A stretch of 64,000 nt of DNA from contig NZ_JAPDPD010000011.1 in assembly GCF_026283965.1 (NCBI RefSeq), positions 1 to 64,000 of the forward strand, written 5' to 3'. The DNA comes from Dyella subtropica (GTDB lineage Bacteria > Pseudomonadota > Gammaproteobacteria > Xanthomonadales > Rhodanobacteraceae). Numbering within the stretch: the first letter of the stretch is position 1; each line of letters begins with the position of its first letter. Shown here one piece after another: positions 18,298 through 27,484 of the stretch. A model generated the notes under the pieces. It was given only the letters and a program-made list of their open reading frames with translations. It was not told the DNA's origin and made no database searches. The position numbers and the translations under genes were made by a program.

Positions 18298-19407
18298 ATG
18301 AAGCATGCTGACGTTCTGATTTTGGCGCCACCGGATGACCCGCATGCGGGAGCCATACATTGGGCCTTGCAACATCATGGTGTCGAAGCGCACTGGTCGC
18401 CATCCCTGCGTATAGCGTCCGATGCGGCATACGGCGTTTGGTGTGACAACGAAGGCGCGTGTCTGGAAGGTCCATGCGATGGACAGAAAGGTTGGCGCTC
18501 GATCTGGCACAGGCGCCCCCGATTGCCAGAAGCCGGACCTTGCATGGAGCAGGACAGAAGCTTCCTGGCCATGCAATGGAAGCGATTCCAGAAGAATATC
18601 TTTCAGCAGGCCGATGGCTTGACCGGAGCGCTATGGGTTAATCGCCCGGATGCGGCTGAGCAGGCCGAAAACAAATTGCTGCAGCTGCAAACGGCTAGAG
18701 AGCTCGCGTTGACCATTCCCGAAACGGTGTTCACCAACCGGGCCGAGGACGTGCGCAAGATGGTGCGTCGATTTGGTCGGGTGATTTTCAAATCGTTCTA
18801 CCCGCACAGCTGGCAGAACCCGGAAACAGGTGAAGCGATTGGTGCCGGCGTGGCTTTGCTGGACGAGAGTTCGCCTCTGCCCGAGGCATCGATCGCGATG
18901 TGTCCGGGCATCTATCAGCGCTACATCGACAAGGCATTCGATATTCGCCTTACCGTGATCGGCGAGCATTATTTTGCGGTAAAGCTGAGCAAAGGCGGCA
19001 ACGAGGCCTTTCTCGATTGGCGGCCTTATTCGGAGGACGAGCAGTTGCGGTATGAGCCGTTCGAACTGCCGCATGCCTTGGAGCAGAAGTTGCGCGCTTT
19101 CATGCGGCAGATGGGCCTGGTCTTCGGTTGTATCGATCTGGTGATCGATCGCGACGGCAACGCGGTGTTCCTTGAAGTCAATCAGGCTGGGCAGTTTTTG
19201 TTCGTCGAGAGGTGCTTGCCGTCCTTGCCCTTGCTACGCGCCATGACGGCGATGCTTCTTTCCGGCCGCCCCGACTACCGCCTGGATGAGTGTGAACCAG
19301 TGCGCTTCAAGGATTTCCTTGAATCCGATGCGTTCATTCGGATGGATACTGCCGCGAGGCGCAAGGCGGAAGCGGAGGCTTCGGACTTGCTTTCGGTGGA
19401 GTCCTAG
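18298..19407 (+). CDS. ATP-grasp RiPP maturase (MvdC/MvdD-like graspetide ligase)
   Basis: The 369-residue protein has hallmarks of the microviridin-type ATP-grasp ligases: WHRRPRLP (70-77), ALWVNRP then KLLQLQTARELALTIPET (126-143), VIFKSF with the ATP-binding Lys (162-167), DIRLTVIG (215-222), DLVIDRDG (280-287) and the metal-site strand EVNQAGQFLFVE (293-304). These enzymes phosphorylate Asp/Glu side chains of a precursor and close esters or amides with Thr, Ser or Lys. The ATG at 18298 has GGGAGCGG at proper distance; an upstream ATG at 18283 is weaker. No transporter, protease or acetyltransferase gene adjoins. Confidence 0.88.
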   Translation: MKHADVLILAPPDDPHAGAIHWALQHHGVEAHWSPSLRIASDAAYGVWCDNEGACLEGPCDGQKGWRSIWHRRPRLPEAGPCMEQDRSFLAMQWKRFQKNIFQQADGLTGALWVNRPDAAEQAENKLLQLQTARELALTIPETVFTNRAEDVRKMVRRFGRVIFKSFYPHSWQNPETGEAIGAGVALLDESSPLPEASIAMCPGIYQRYIDKAFDIRLTVIGEHYFAVKLSKGGNEAFLDWRPYSEDEQLRYEPFELPHALEQKLRAFMRQMGLVFGCIDLVIDRDGNAVFLEVNQAGQFLFVERCLPSLPLLRAMTAMLLSGRPDYRLDECEPVRFKDFLESDAFIRMDTAARRKAEAEASDLLSVES

Positions 19408-19435
19408 GGATGCTCGAATCGAGCAGTGAACAAAG

Positions 19436-19832
19436 CTCCCTCTCCCCTTCGGGGAGAGGGTTGGGGTGAGGGGTGGGTGCTCGCGACAGCGCTTCAAATT
19501 TCGTCATTCCGGCGAAGGCCGGAATCTAGTGGCGTAGTGCTTCGATTGTCGCGTTTACTTGCTCTGGCTCGCCTGCGGCGGGCTTCCGTCCTCCTGCCGG
19601 AGGCCGGGTCACTTCTCTTTGTTTGGTCAAAGAGAAGTAACCAAGAGAAAGACCACCCCGGTTACGCGCCCTCCGGCTTCGCCTGCGGGTCCGTGAGGTC
19701 TGGCCGGGCTTTTCGACACGACATCCCTGTCGTGTCGAAAAGGCATGGGCATCCGTGCCCATGCCCCTGCGGGCCTTATCGTCCAGCCCTCACCGCTGCA
19801 CAGGGGTCCTAAGAGCAACAGCAAAAGCGCAA
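19436..19832. repeat. Mosaic of dispersed repeats (no gene)
   Basis: The gap after the maturase gene has three repeat types. They are CTCTCCCC...GGGGAGAGGG with GGGTGCTCGC (19436-19484); CATTCCGGCGAAGGCCGGAA (19504-19523), related to copies at 29388 and 43960; and a hairpin block with CACTTCTCTTTG...CAAAGAGAAGT near 19610-19638. Further hairpins follow (TTTCGACACGACA...TGTCGTGTCGAAA near 19710-19741, GCATGGGCA...TGCCCATGC near 19742-19766). No ORF here has protein-like character. Confidence 0.7.
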
Positions 19833-19865
19833 AACAAAAGCGCGGGTAAAACCCGCGCTTTTGTT
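19833..19865. terminator. Strong bidirectional terminator
   Basis: A perfect 15-bp stem (AACAAAAGCGCGGGT, loop AAA, ACCCGCGCTTTTGTT) with A/T-rich outer ends lies between the plus-strand graspetide locus and the convergent oxidoreductase gene. Confidence 0.9.
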
Positions 19866-19888
19866 GTTGCTGTGTCGCAAGGTGCTTA

Positions 19889-20530
19889 TCAGTACGCCAC
19901 AGTAATCCGCTGATTCAACGCATCATGTTTCTCGATGCGATCAAGCAGGGCGATGGCGTAGTCGGCGATGGAGATTTTGCTGTTGCCTTCGGCATCGGTC
20001 AGCAGTTGGTCGCCGCCGACGCGGTATGTGCCGGTGCGCTCGCCGGGCTGGATCATGGCCGCGGGGCTGATATAGGTCCACTCCACCGGAGCTTTGCTGG
20101 CGCGAAACACGTCGAGCGCCTTGCCCTGCGCTTCGGCTTGCGGCTTCCATTCGGCGGGGAAGTGCGGGTCGTCGATGACGCGCTTGCCGGGGGCGACTTC
20201 GAGGGAGCCGGCGCCGCCGACCCACAGCAGACGCTTCACGCCGGCCTTCGAGATGTTGTCGAGCAGTACGCCGGCGTTGGCGGGCACGCTATCGAGATTG
20301 CCATCGCGGTTGGCGGAGAGGCTGGCGGCAACGGCGTCGGTGCCGCGCACGGCGTCGATCCAGGTGCTGGGGTTGGCGACGTCGCCGGTCACGACTTTGA
20401 GCTTGGCGTTGCTCTGCGGGAGGCGGGACGGGTCGCGCACGACGGCGACAACGTCATAGCCGCGCGACAGTGCCTCGTCGAGGATGCCCTGGCCGATGTG
20501 GCCGGTAGCGCCGAACAGTGCGATTTTCAT
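19889..20530 (-). CDS. NAD(P)-binding oxidoreductase (NmrA/YwnB-like)
   Basis: The predicted protein (213 residues) begins with the dinucleotide loop IALFGATGHIGQGI and continues with VVAVVRDPSRLP and a LSANRDG segment typical of the atypical SDR (SDR_a5-like) group of NAD(P)-binding proteins. The active-site Tyr-Lys pair of classical SDRs is not evident. Its function may be redox sensing or a minor reductase. It is divergent from the LysR regulator at 20674, which probably controls it through the palindrome at 20625-20653. Confidence 0.82.
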   Translation of the reverse strand: MKIALFGATGHIGQGILDEALSRGYDVVAVVRDPSRLPQSNAKLKVVTGDVANPSTWIDAVRGTDAVAASLSANRDGNLDSVPANAGVLLDNISKAGVKRLLWVGGAGSLEVAPGKRVIDDPHFPAEWKPQAEAQGKALDVFRASKAPVEWTYISPAAMIQPGERTGTYRVGGDQLLTDAEGNSKISIADYAIALLDRIEKHDALNQRITVAY

Positions 20531-20624
20531 GAGCGATCTCCAGAGGAAAGGGCAGGGGGGAATAGGTTGGTACGGTGCACAGCTTGCGCTGCTTTATTGG
20601 TTCGATAAACGTGCCAATGAATAA

Positions 20625-20653
20625 TTCACTGTAAAGTTGTACTTTACAGTGAA
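20625..20653. promoter_or_regulatory. 13-bp inverted repeat operator between oxidoreductase and LysR genes
   Basis: TTCACTGTAAAGT and ACTTTACAGTGAA are perfect inverted arms around TGT. It sits about 20 bases before the LysR GTG start and 95 bases before the oxidoreductase start, the place expected for a LysR autoregulatory and activation site. Confidence 0.7.
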
Positions 20654-20673
20654 AAGCCCGGCGGAAAACGCCC

Positions 20674-21561
20674 GTGAACGCAGAAGTCAATCTCAATCGC
20701 CTGACCGTATTCGTCGCGCTGGTGCGCGCCGGCTCCTTTACCGCGGCGGCCGAGCAGCTCGGCCTGACCAAAGCCATGGTCAGCCAGCATCTGGCGAAGC
20801 TCGAACAGGAACTCGGCGTGACGCTGCTGATGCGCAGCACGCGCCGCATGTCGCTCACCGAGGCGGGTGCCACCTTCCATGCCGACTGCGTGCGCATCCT
20901 GGCCGACGCTGAAGCGGCGATCGAGCGGGTAGGGGCGAGTCACGACACGCCAACCGGCACGCTGCGACTCACTACGTCGCACGACTATGGCATCAACGTG
21001 GTCGCGCCGATGCTGGCCAGTTTCATGCGCCTGCATCCGGCATTACAGGTGGATCTGGTGCTCAGCGATCAGATCAGCGACCTCATTGCCGAACGTTTCG
21101 ACCTCGCCATTCGCATGGGCTGGCTGCGCGATTCCAGTCTGCGTGCCACTCGCCTGGGCGGGTTCCGGCAGCTGATGGTGGCCACCCCGGCCTACCTTGC
21201 GGAGCACGGCACGCCACGCCGCCCGGAAGATCTCGCCACCCATGGTTTGATCGCCATGTCGGCGTTGATCTCGCCCTTGCGCTGGACCTTCACCAGCCAC
21301 CGTGGCGCCCGTCGCACCGTGCGCATGCGTCAGGCGGCGCTGGCCAACAATGCCACCGCCGTACGCGGTCTGGTGCTCGCCTCGGCGGGCATGGCGGTGT
21401 TGCCAGATTATTTGGTGGAGGAGGACATCCGCGCCGGTCGGCTGGTGGCCTTGCTGGCGCAGTATCGGCTGCCCGAAGGTGGCATCTACGCGGTCTATCC
21501 GGGGCGAAAACCACCGGCGAAGGTACGCGCGTTTATCGAACACCTTGGCAATCGGGCGTGA
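20674..21561 (+). CDS. LysR-family transcriptional regulator
   Basis: The 295-residue protein has the LysR helix-turn-helix (LNRLTVFVALVRAGSFTAAAEQLGLTKAMVSQHLAKLEQELGV, residues 6-48) followed by a type-2 periplasmic-binding-like effector domain (TGTLRLTTSHDYGINVVAPML ... AVLPDYLVEEDI). It resembles the clade often placed next to quinone or NAD(P)-dependent oxidoreductases. The start is GTG at 20674, close behind the palindromic operator. The inducer is unknown. Confidence 0.9.
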   Translation: MNAEVNLNRLTVFVALVRAGSFTAAAEQLGLTKAMVSQHLAKLEQELGVTLLMRSTRRMSLTEAGATFHADCVRILADAEAAIERVGASHDTPTGTLRLTTSHDYGINVVAPMLASFMRLHPALQVDLVLSDQISDLIAERFDLAIRMGWLRDSSLRATRLGGFRQLMVATPAYLAEHGTPRRPEDLATHGLIAMSALISPLRWTFTSHRGARRTVRMRQAALANNATAVRGLVLASAGMAVLPDYLVEEDIRAGRLVALLAQYRLPEGGIYAVYPGRKPPAKVRAFIEHLGNRA

Positions 21562-21626
21562 GAAATAAGGAGTGAGGGAGCCCAGCTCTACTCACTTCTC
21601 ACTTCTCTTCACTCACTTCTAGCGCT

Positions 21627-22556
21627 TCAGTCCACCACGCTATGACTCTCCGCCGTGCCGAGCAGCTCGGTTTGCGTGGGTTCCCGTTGCTTGCGATTGA
21701 GCAACGGGTGCACGAACACCGCGGCCAGGATCACCGCGACGCCGATATAGAACTTTCCATTCAATTCATGCTGTTCGCCCAGCATCAGGATCGCCAGCAG
21801 AATGGCGTAGACCGGCTCCAGATTGGTCACCATCTGCGTGCCGAACGCGCTCATATGCCGCAAGGCGACCAGTGCCAGTGCGAACGGCAGCAGTGTGCAA
21901 CCGAACGACAGCAGCAACAGCAGCGATGCGTCGTGCAAATTCGGAATCACGAAAGCTGGGCCAGTGTGGGGTAACAAAGGAGCGAGCAGGGTGAGAAAGG
22001 CGGCGCCGGTGCCGAGCTCGATGCACGTGACGGTGAGCGGATCGGCATGCTCCACGAAGCGCTTGTTGAGCGAGCCGAACACCGCAACCAGCAATGCGGA
22101 TACGGTGCCCACGGCGATGCCCATGCGCATATCGGCGGGCACGCCGCCCACCACCATCACCACGCCCGGTACCACGGCAACGCCGATCAACAGCTCGCGC
22201 GGATCGAACTTGCGCCGCGCGATCCACGGTTCCACCAGCGCAAGAAACACTGGGCCGAGTGCAATGCAGGTGGCCGCTACGGAAGCATTGGCGAGCTTGA
22301 TCGCGGCATAGAAAGTGAGCCAGTGCAGCGACACCAGCGCGCCAATGCCCGCATAGGCCCAGCGCAGGCGTGCCGACATGGCCTTCAGGTCGCGCCACAC
22401 CTTGGGCACGAGTAGCAAAGCCATCGATACCAACAGCATGCGCCACCACACCAACGGCAAGGCCGGCAGCGTGATCAGCTTGCCGAGGATGGCGGTGAAG
22501 CCCCATAGCAGAACGCAGAAATGAATCTGCAGGCGGGCCTTGGCGACGGCTTGCAT
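21627..22556 (-). CDS. EamA/DMT-family transporter
   Basis: The predicted membrane protein (309 residues) has ten hydrophobic helices in two EamA repeats: LLWGFTAILGKLITLPALPLVWWRM starts the first, and GTVSALLVAVFGSLNKRFV starts the second, with FALALVALRHMSAFGTQMVTNLEPVYAILLAILMLGEQ near the end. The family exports metabolites such as amino acids, nucleobases or drugs. The substrate is unknown. The start at 22556 was chosen because upstream codons extend into the repeat at 22620 and lack homology. Confidence 0.88.
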   Translation of the reverse strand: MQAVAKARLQIHFCVLLWGFTAILGKLITLPALPLVWWRMLLVSMALLLVPKVWRDLKAMSARLRWAYAGIGALVSLHWLTFYAAIKLANASVAATCIALGPVFLALVEPWIARRKFDPRELLIGVAVVPGVVMVVGGVPADMRMGIAVGTVSALLVAVFGSLNKRFVEHADPLTVTCIELGTGAAFLTLLAPLLPHTGPAFVIPNLHDASLLLLLSFGCTLLPFALALVALRHMSAFGTQMVTNLEPVYAILLAILMLGEQHELNGKFYIGVAVILAAVFVHPLLNRKQREPTQTELLGTAESHSVVD

Positions 22557-22619
22557 GGGGTACGTTCGCGTGGAGGTGGCTCGGCATTCTAACTGGGCCG
22601 ATGCTCCCGCGGAGCCCCA

Positions 22620-22804
22620 TGTAGGAGCGCACCCTGTGCGCGAAGGCTCCGCGAAGCGGGAGCCTGTTTTGTTGTGCACTGGATAAGGCGCGGCCCTTGC
22701 GAGCCGTTTTACTCGGGCCATCCCTGGCCCTCGCCCTGCGGGCGGCTTACGCCGTGCAAACCGGCAGTCCTGCCGTTTTGTCGCGCACAGGGTGCGCTCC
22801 TACA
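22620..22804. repeat. REP-like pair with 24-bp perfect arms
   Basis: TGTAGGAGCGCACCCTGTGC and the next bases (22620-22643) are exactly complementary to 22781-22804. The long spacer holds GGCTCCGCGAAGCGGGAGCC and the CCGGCAGTCCTGCCG piece also seen in the egtD copy. It lies between the divergent DMT and ABC transporter genes, so their promoters must work around it. Confidence 0.9.
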
Positions 22805-22880
22805 AATACGGGACATCACCTCACAGAGCCAACGCCCCCGCCTATGGCATGCTTGTCGCCTCACTGAGGGACTAGAGCCG

Positions 22881-24779
22881 ATGCCGCGTGAACACAGCAT
22901 GGGGGGCGGGCGCGCCGGCCGCCGCGGAGCCGTTGAGGCCGAGCCTAAGCAGAGTCTGCGCGAGCGTTTCGTAGCCCTGCGCAACCTGCCGCCGTTTCTG
23001 CGTGGCATCTGGCAGACCAGTCCCTTTATGAGCATCGCCACCGTCGTGCTGCGGCTGCTGCGCGCGCTATTGCCGGTGGCGACGCTCTATGTCGGCAAGT
23101 TGATCATCGACGAGGCGATCCACCTCATTCGCACCGGCGGCAACCATGCCGACCTGTCGGCCTGGCTGGACAGCGGGGAGCTGCACCGTTTGTGGTGGCT
23201 GCTGGCGCTGGAATTCGCGCTGGCAGCGGGCTCGGACATCCTGGGCCGCATCGTCTCGCTGATCGACTCCCTGCTGTCGGAGCTCTACGCCAACACCACC
23301 AGCGTGCAGCTGATGGAACATGCCGCTTCGCTGGATCTGGAGGATTTCGAAGACGCCGACCTGCAGGATCGACTCGACCGCGCGCGCCGCCAGGTGGCTG
23401 GGCGCAGTTCGCTGCTGTCGCAGCTGCTGGGGCAGGCGCAGGACGTGGTCACCATCATCAGCTTCGCCGTGGGGCTGATGGTGTACGCGCCGTGGCTGAT
23501 CGTGCTGTTGCTGATCGCGCTGGTGCCGGTGTTCGTCGGCGAACTGCATTTCAATGCGCAGAGCTACGCGGTGAATTACCAGTGGACGCCGGAGCGCCGC
23601 GAACTGGATTACCTGCGCATGATCGGCGCCAGCGCAACCACCGCGAAGGAAGTGAAGAGCTTCAGCCTCAATCGCTTCCTTATCGATCGCTACCGTGTGC
23701 TATCGCAGTCGATCTATCAGGCCAACCGCCGCATCGCCATACGCCGCGCTGGGTGGGGCGGGCTCTTCACCACCATCGGCACCATCGGTTACTACGCCGC
23801 CTACGCGATCATCGCGTTCCGCACCGTGCAGGGCCATTTCAGCATTGGCGACCTGACCTTTCTGTCGGCTTCGTTCCGCCGCCTGCGCACCTTGCTTGAA
23901 GGATTGCTGGTGGGCTTCTCGCAAGTAGCAGGGCAGGCGTTGTATCTCAATGATTTGTTCTCATTCTTCCTGATCAAGCCGGAGATCTTCACGCCCGAAC
24001 ACCCACGCCCCTTTCCGAATCCGATCCGCGAGGGCTTCGTGTTCGAGAACGTGGGGTTTCGCTATCCGGATGGGGAGCGCTGGGCGGTACGGCATCTGAA
24101 TTTCCACCTGCGTGCCGGTGAGGTTCTGGCTCTGGTCGGAGAGAACGGTGCCGGCAAGACCACCCTGGTCAAGCTGCTGTCGCGGCTCTATGACCCGGAC
24201 GAGGGGCGCATTCTGCTCGACGGTCATCCCTTGGCCGAATACGACCTGCAGGAGCTGCGCGCGAACATCGGCGTGATCTTCCAGGACTTTGTGCGCTACT
24301 ACCTGAGCGCAGCGGACAACATCGCTGTCGGTCGCATCGACGAGCGCGGCGATCAAACGCGCATCGAAGCGTCGGCGCGCCGGAGCATGGCCAACGAAGT
24401 CATCAAGCGCCTGCCCAAGGGCTACCAGCAAATGCTCGGCAAACTGTTCAAGGGCGGTGTGGATCTATCCGGCGGCGAGTGGCAAAAGATCGCCATCGCA
24501 CGCGCCTATATGCGTGACGCGCCGTTGTTGATCCTCGACGAGCCGACCGCGGCGCTGGACGCGCGTTCGGAGTTCGAGGTGTTCCAACGCTTCAAGGAGC
24601 TGTCCCATGGCAAGACGGCCGTGATCATTTCGCATCGCTTCTCCACGGTGCGCATGGCCGATCGCATCATCGTGCTCGACGATGGGCGGATCGAGGAGAT
24701 CGGCAGCCACGCGGAGTTGATTGATGCGGCTGGGCACTATGCGGAGTTGTTTGAGTTGCAGGCGGCTGGGTATCGCTGA
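22881..24779 (+). CDS. ABC exporter (fused membrane and ATPase domains)
   Basis: The 632-residue half-transporter has a transmembrane domain of about six helices (residues 50-370) and a C-terminal ATPase: Walker A GENGAGKTT near 421, Q-loop VIFQDFVRYYL, signature LSGGEWQK near 529, Walker B LLILDEPTA near 550 and switch ISHR. It resembles type-IV exporters for lipids, drugs or peptides. The start at 22881 removes translated repeat sequence. Nothing nearby fixes its cargo. Confidence 0.9.
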   Translation: MPREHSMGGGRAGRRGAVEAEPKQSLRERFVALRNLPPFLRGIWQTSPFMSIATVVLRLLRALLPVATLYVGKLIIDEAIHLIRTGGNHADLSAWLDSGELHRLWWLLALEFALAAGSDILGRIVSLIDSLLSELYANTTSVQLMEHAASLDLEDFEDADLQDRLDRARRQVAGRSSLLSQLLGQAQDVVTIISFAVGLMVYAPWLIVLLLIALVPVFVGELHFNAQSYAVNYQWTPERRELDYLRMIGASATTAKEVKSFSLNRFLIDRYRVLSQSIYQANRRIAIRRAGWGGLFTTIGTIGYYAAYAIIAFRTVQGHFSIGDLTFLSASFRRLRTLLEGLLVGFSQVAGQALYLNDLFSFFLIKPEIFTPEHPRPFPNPIREGFVFENVGFRYPDGERWAVRHLNFHLRAGEVLALVGENGAGKTTLVKLLSRLYDPDEGRILLDGHPLAEYDLQELRANIGVIFQDFVRYYLSAADNIAVGRIDERGDQTRIEASARRSMANEVIKRLPKGYQQMLGKLFKGGVDLSGGEWQKIAIARAYMRDAPLLILDEPTAALDARSEFEVFQRFKELSHGKTAVIISHRFSTVRMADRIIVLDDGRIEEIGSHAELIDAAGHYAELFELQAAGYR

Positions 24780-24853
24780 GGGATGCGGGACACGTAGGGG
24801 AGGGGGTAAGCCCTTGCGACAAACTCTCCCGTGCTCGTGCTCTCGGCAAACAC

Positions 24854-27037
24854 TCATTTCCGCAAGGCAACCGCCTTCCCCTTCACCGGCGCCACCACCT
24901 TCACCGGCACCCGCATCTGCTCCAACACCGTCTGGCACGTATTCGGCGGCTCCTGATGGCTAGTGGCCACCAGCGGCAGCAACGCCGCGACAGGAGCCGC
25001 GAACACCCCTAGCGCCACCGCACCACCGCTGCGCAACAGCAATGGCCCCGTCTGCACACCGACGTCCGGATGCTTCAGCGTGCCCTTCACATAAAGCGGC
25101 GAGCGCAGCGAGAACACGCGGAAGCCCTTGGTATGTGGCTTCACGTCTAGATTGAGCTGCTCGCTGGCGAAGTTCAGCGTGCCATCGATATCGACCACCG
25201 CATCCTCGGTGTCGAACACGAACAACCGCGCGCTGAAAAGACCGTTGCTTGCGGCCAGATCGGAAGCCGCGCAGTTGATCTTGACGACTTTGTCGCCGAA
25301 CAGTTTGCCGATGACGATGTTGCCGACATTGAGGCCGGCGGTTTCCAGCAGGGTCTTGCTGATCGCACCATCGTTCATCAACAGCTTCAGTTCGCCGTTG
25401 GCGCTGCCGAGCAGCGCGGCGACGGAATTGCCGTGTGCGGTGAGTGCGGCATCGCCGTTGATTTCACCGAAGCTGGTATTCATCGCCTCGAAGGTGGGGA
25501 ACAGCTGCTTGAGCTTGAGCCGCCGCGCATGGAGTTTGAGCGAGCCGCGCATCGCCGCCTGGCTGCCGTCGAGTTGGATAGTGCTGTTCACCGTGCCGCC
25601 GGCCAGGCCAAAGCCCAGCGGCTCCAGGCGTAGCACGCCGTCCTCCATCACCAGATGCGTGGTGAGGCTGTCGATGGGCAGATCCTTGCCGCGCACGATG
25701 CGTGCGCTGCTGAAGGTCACGTCGGCGTCCATGCTCTTCCAGCGCTCGGTACGGAACGGTTCCACCGGCAGTACCTTGTCTGGCGGCTGCAGCGTGGTGT
25801 CCCCGCGCTGTTGTTTTTCGGCATTGGTATCCGCGCCGATCAGCGGCGCGAGATCGGCAAACTGCAGTAGTTGCGAGCGAGCCGTGCCGCTGAGTTTGGG
25901 GCGCGCGCCTCCGGTGCTGACCTCAAGGCTGCCGGCCAGATCGCTGCCGCCGACGCGACCGCGGAAGTTGCGATAGCTGTAGTGGCTGCCACTGCGATGC
26001 AGTTCCGCTTTGAGGTGACCTTCCGTGGCATACGGCGGTGTGTCGGGCAGGGTGAGGCCGGTGATCGGGTAGAGCTTGGCCATGCTGGTACCGGAGAACC
26101 ACAGCTTCAGGTCCAATGCGCCAAGGTGCATGGGATCGGTCAGCGTGCCGGCCAGGGCGATATGACTGTCGCCGATATGTACGTCCGCCTGTACCGGGAA
26201 GGGCCGGTCGTCTTGCTGCAGGGCGATGACGCCGCCGGTCTTGCCACTGCCCTTCAGCGGTGTGCCCTCATAACTGCCATCGGCCTGCCAAGCGAACAGA
26301 TAGGTGGTGGCGGACGCCGGGGTGCCCACCTTGTCTTCGTCTTTTTCCTTGGCGTTAGCCAGCACCTTCTTGGCGGAGCTGCCTGCGGTACGTCCCGCCT
26401 GTTCGCGCGCATCCGTCGCTTGCTGGGCCATGATCTGGTCGAAAGGGATGGCCTGCTGCAGCGGTTCCACCGTGATCTTGAGCTTCACCTTGCTGGCGGC
26501 ATCGTCGAGTTCGATCACGCCGCGGTCGAAACCGATCGCCTGCAGGTCGAGCTGCCATGCCGATGGCTCGCTACTTGGCGGCATGGCGAAATCCCAGCTG
26601 GCGCGCCCCTGCGCATCGCGTTCGAGGTCGATCACCGGATGCTCCAGCTGAAGGCTGGGAATGACAAGGCGATGCGAGAGCAGGGGCAGCGGCGCGAGGC
26701 GAAAGCGCACGGCGTCGAGCTGCGCGAACTGCGGCTGCTTCGCCCAGCCGGTATTCGCGATGCGGATGTCCTTCGCCACAAATTCCGGCCAGGGCACCAG
26801 TGCGTTCAGCCCGCCTTCGTTGGGCTCACGCCGCCATGCCACGGTGAGGTCGCCCTGGATCGCAAAGGGCCGGCCGATGGCCTGGCTCACCTTTTCGTTG
26901 ATGCCGGGCTTGATACGGCTCCAGTCGTAAGTGGCGATGACCACGAACGCGGCCGCTAGCGTCATGAACGGCACCGACGCCATCCAGAACAGCACTCTAC
27001 GGCTGCGCTTCATGCCTTTATCTCGCGGGCTGGCCAT
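24854..27037 (-). CDS. AsmA-family protein
   Basis: The 727-residue protein has an N-terminal membrane anchor (RRVLFWMASVPFMTLAAAFVVIATYDW), the AsmA N-terminal domain (INEKVSQAIGRPFAIQGDLTVAW) and the C-terminal AsmA-like domain with MNTSFGEINGDAALTAHG and LNVGNIVIGKLFGDKVVKINCAASDLAASNGLF. AsmA-like proteins are periplasmic bridge proteins linked to lipid transport to the outer membrane. The start at 27037 is supported by GGGAGG six bases upstream. The last residues are Val/Lys rich. Confidence 0.88.
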   Translation of the reverse strand: MASPRDKGMKRSRRVLFWMASVPFMTLAAAFVVIATYDWSRIKPGINEKVSQAIGRPFAIQGDLTVAWRREPNEGGLNALVPWPEFVAKDIRIANTGWAKQPQFAQLDAVRFRLAPLPLLSHRLVIPSLQLEHPVIDLERDAQGRASWDFAMPPSSEPSAWQLDLQAIGFDRGVIELDDAASKVKLKITVEPLQQAIPFDQIMAQQATDAREQAGRTAGSSAKKVLANAKEKDEDKVGTPASATTYLFAWQADGSYEGTPLKGSGKTGGVIALQQDDRPFPVQADVHIGDSHIALAGTLTDPMHLGALDLKLWFSGTSMAKLYPITGLTLPDTPPYATEGHLKAELHRSGSHYSYRNFRGRVGGSDLAGSLEVSTGGARPKLSGTARSQLLQFADLAPLIGADTNAEKQQRGDTTLQPPDKVLPVEPFRTERWKSMDADVTFSSARIVRGKDLPIDSLTTHLVMEDGVLRLEPLGFGLAGGTVNSTIQLDGSQAAMRGSLKLHARRLKLKQLFPTFEAMNTSFGEINGDAALTAHGNSVAALLGSANGELKLLMNDGAISKTLLETAGLNVGNIVIGKLFGDKVVKINCAASDLAASNGLFSARLFVFDTEDAVVDIDGTLNFASEQLNLDVKPHTKGFRVFSLRSPLYVKGTLKHPDVGVQTGPLLLRSGGAVALGVFAAPVAALLPLVATSHQEPPNTCQTVLEQMRVPVKVVAPVKGKAVALRK

Positions 27038-27372
27038 GGCATGCCTCCCGGCAGCGACACATAACCGCAATGAGGAACTATGGGTATACGCCTACCTACC
27101 TGTAAGCGGGCTCGGCGAACTGTGCAGGCGCCGTGAAGGAAGCCGACATGTCGATTCTTCCCTCGCCTATTCGTCGAGGTGCTGCTGGGACGTGTTTTCT
27201 GGCTATCGCGGGGTGTTGGCCAAGGATAGGTTGGCCGATAGTTTCGACTGTATCTGTCACGGGAGACCAGGGGCGCTCCAAAGGCGGCCATTTACCAGTA
27301 ACACCACGTGCCTCTGCGTTGTACCGGCTGTCCGCAGGGGCGGGAAGTGTTGCGCCGAAGTTCCCAGAGTCG

Positions 27373-27425
27373 AAGAAACACCATCCTGGCGAAGGTGTCG
27401 CGCGCAAGCGCGGCGTTTCTTTTTA
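27373..27425 (+). other. Structured leader within a 447-base gap, terminator-like
   Basis: AAGAAAC (27373-27379) pairs with GTTTCTT (27415-27421), enclosing two small hairpins: ACC...GGT and CGCGC-GCAA-GCGCG with a GNRA loop. A run of T follows. It lies about 60 bases before the S53 peptidase ATG, so it may be a terminator of an upstream transcript or a 5' leader attenuator. The rest of 27038-27484 shows no gene and no known riboswitch consensus that I can recognise. Confidence 0.4.
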
Positions 27426-27484
27426 CGGGGTGTGCGCAATCTCGTTGGAGATGCCGCACTGCCGTTTCAGCTGAGGAGTCGAAT

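Noticed and set aside
19436-19832. CRISPR-like array
   Set aside because: The repeats are hairpins of different families with no regular spacing or equal-length unique spacers.
27038-27372. Possible cyclic di-GMP or glycine riboswitch before the S53 peptidase
   Set aside because: The conserved cores of those riboswitches (such as the GGACGCAAAGCC segment of GEMM-I) were not found.
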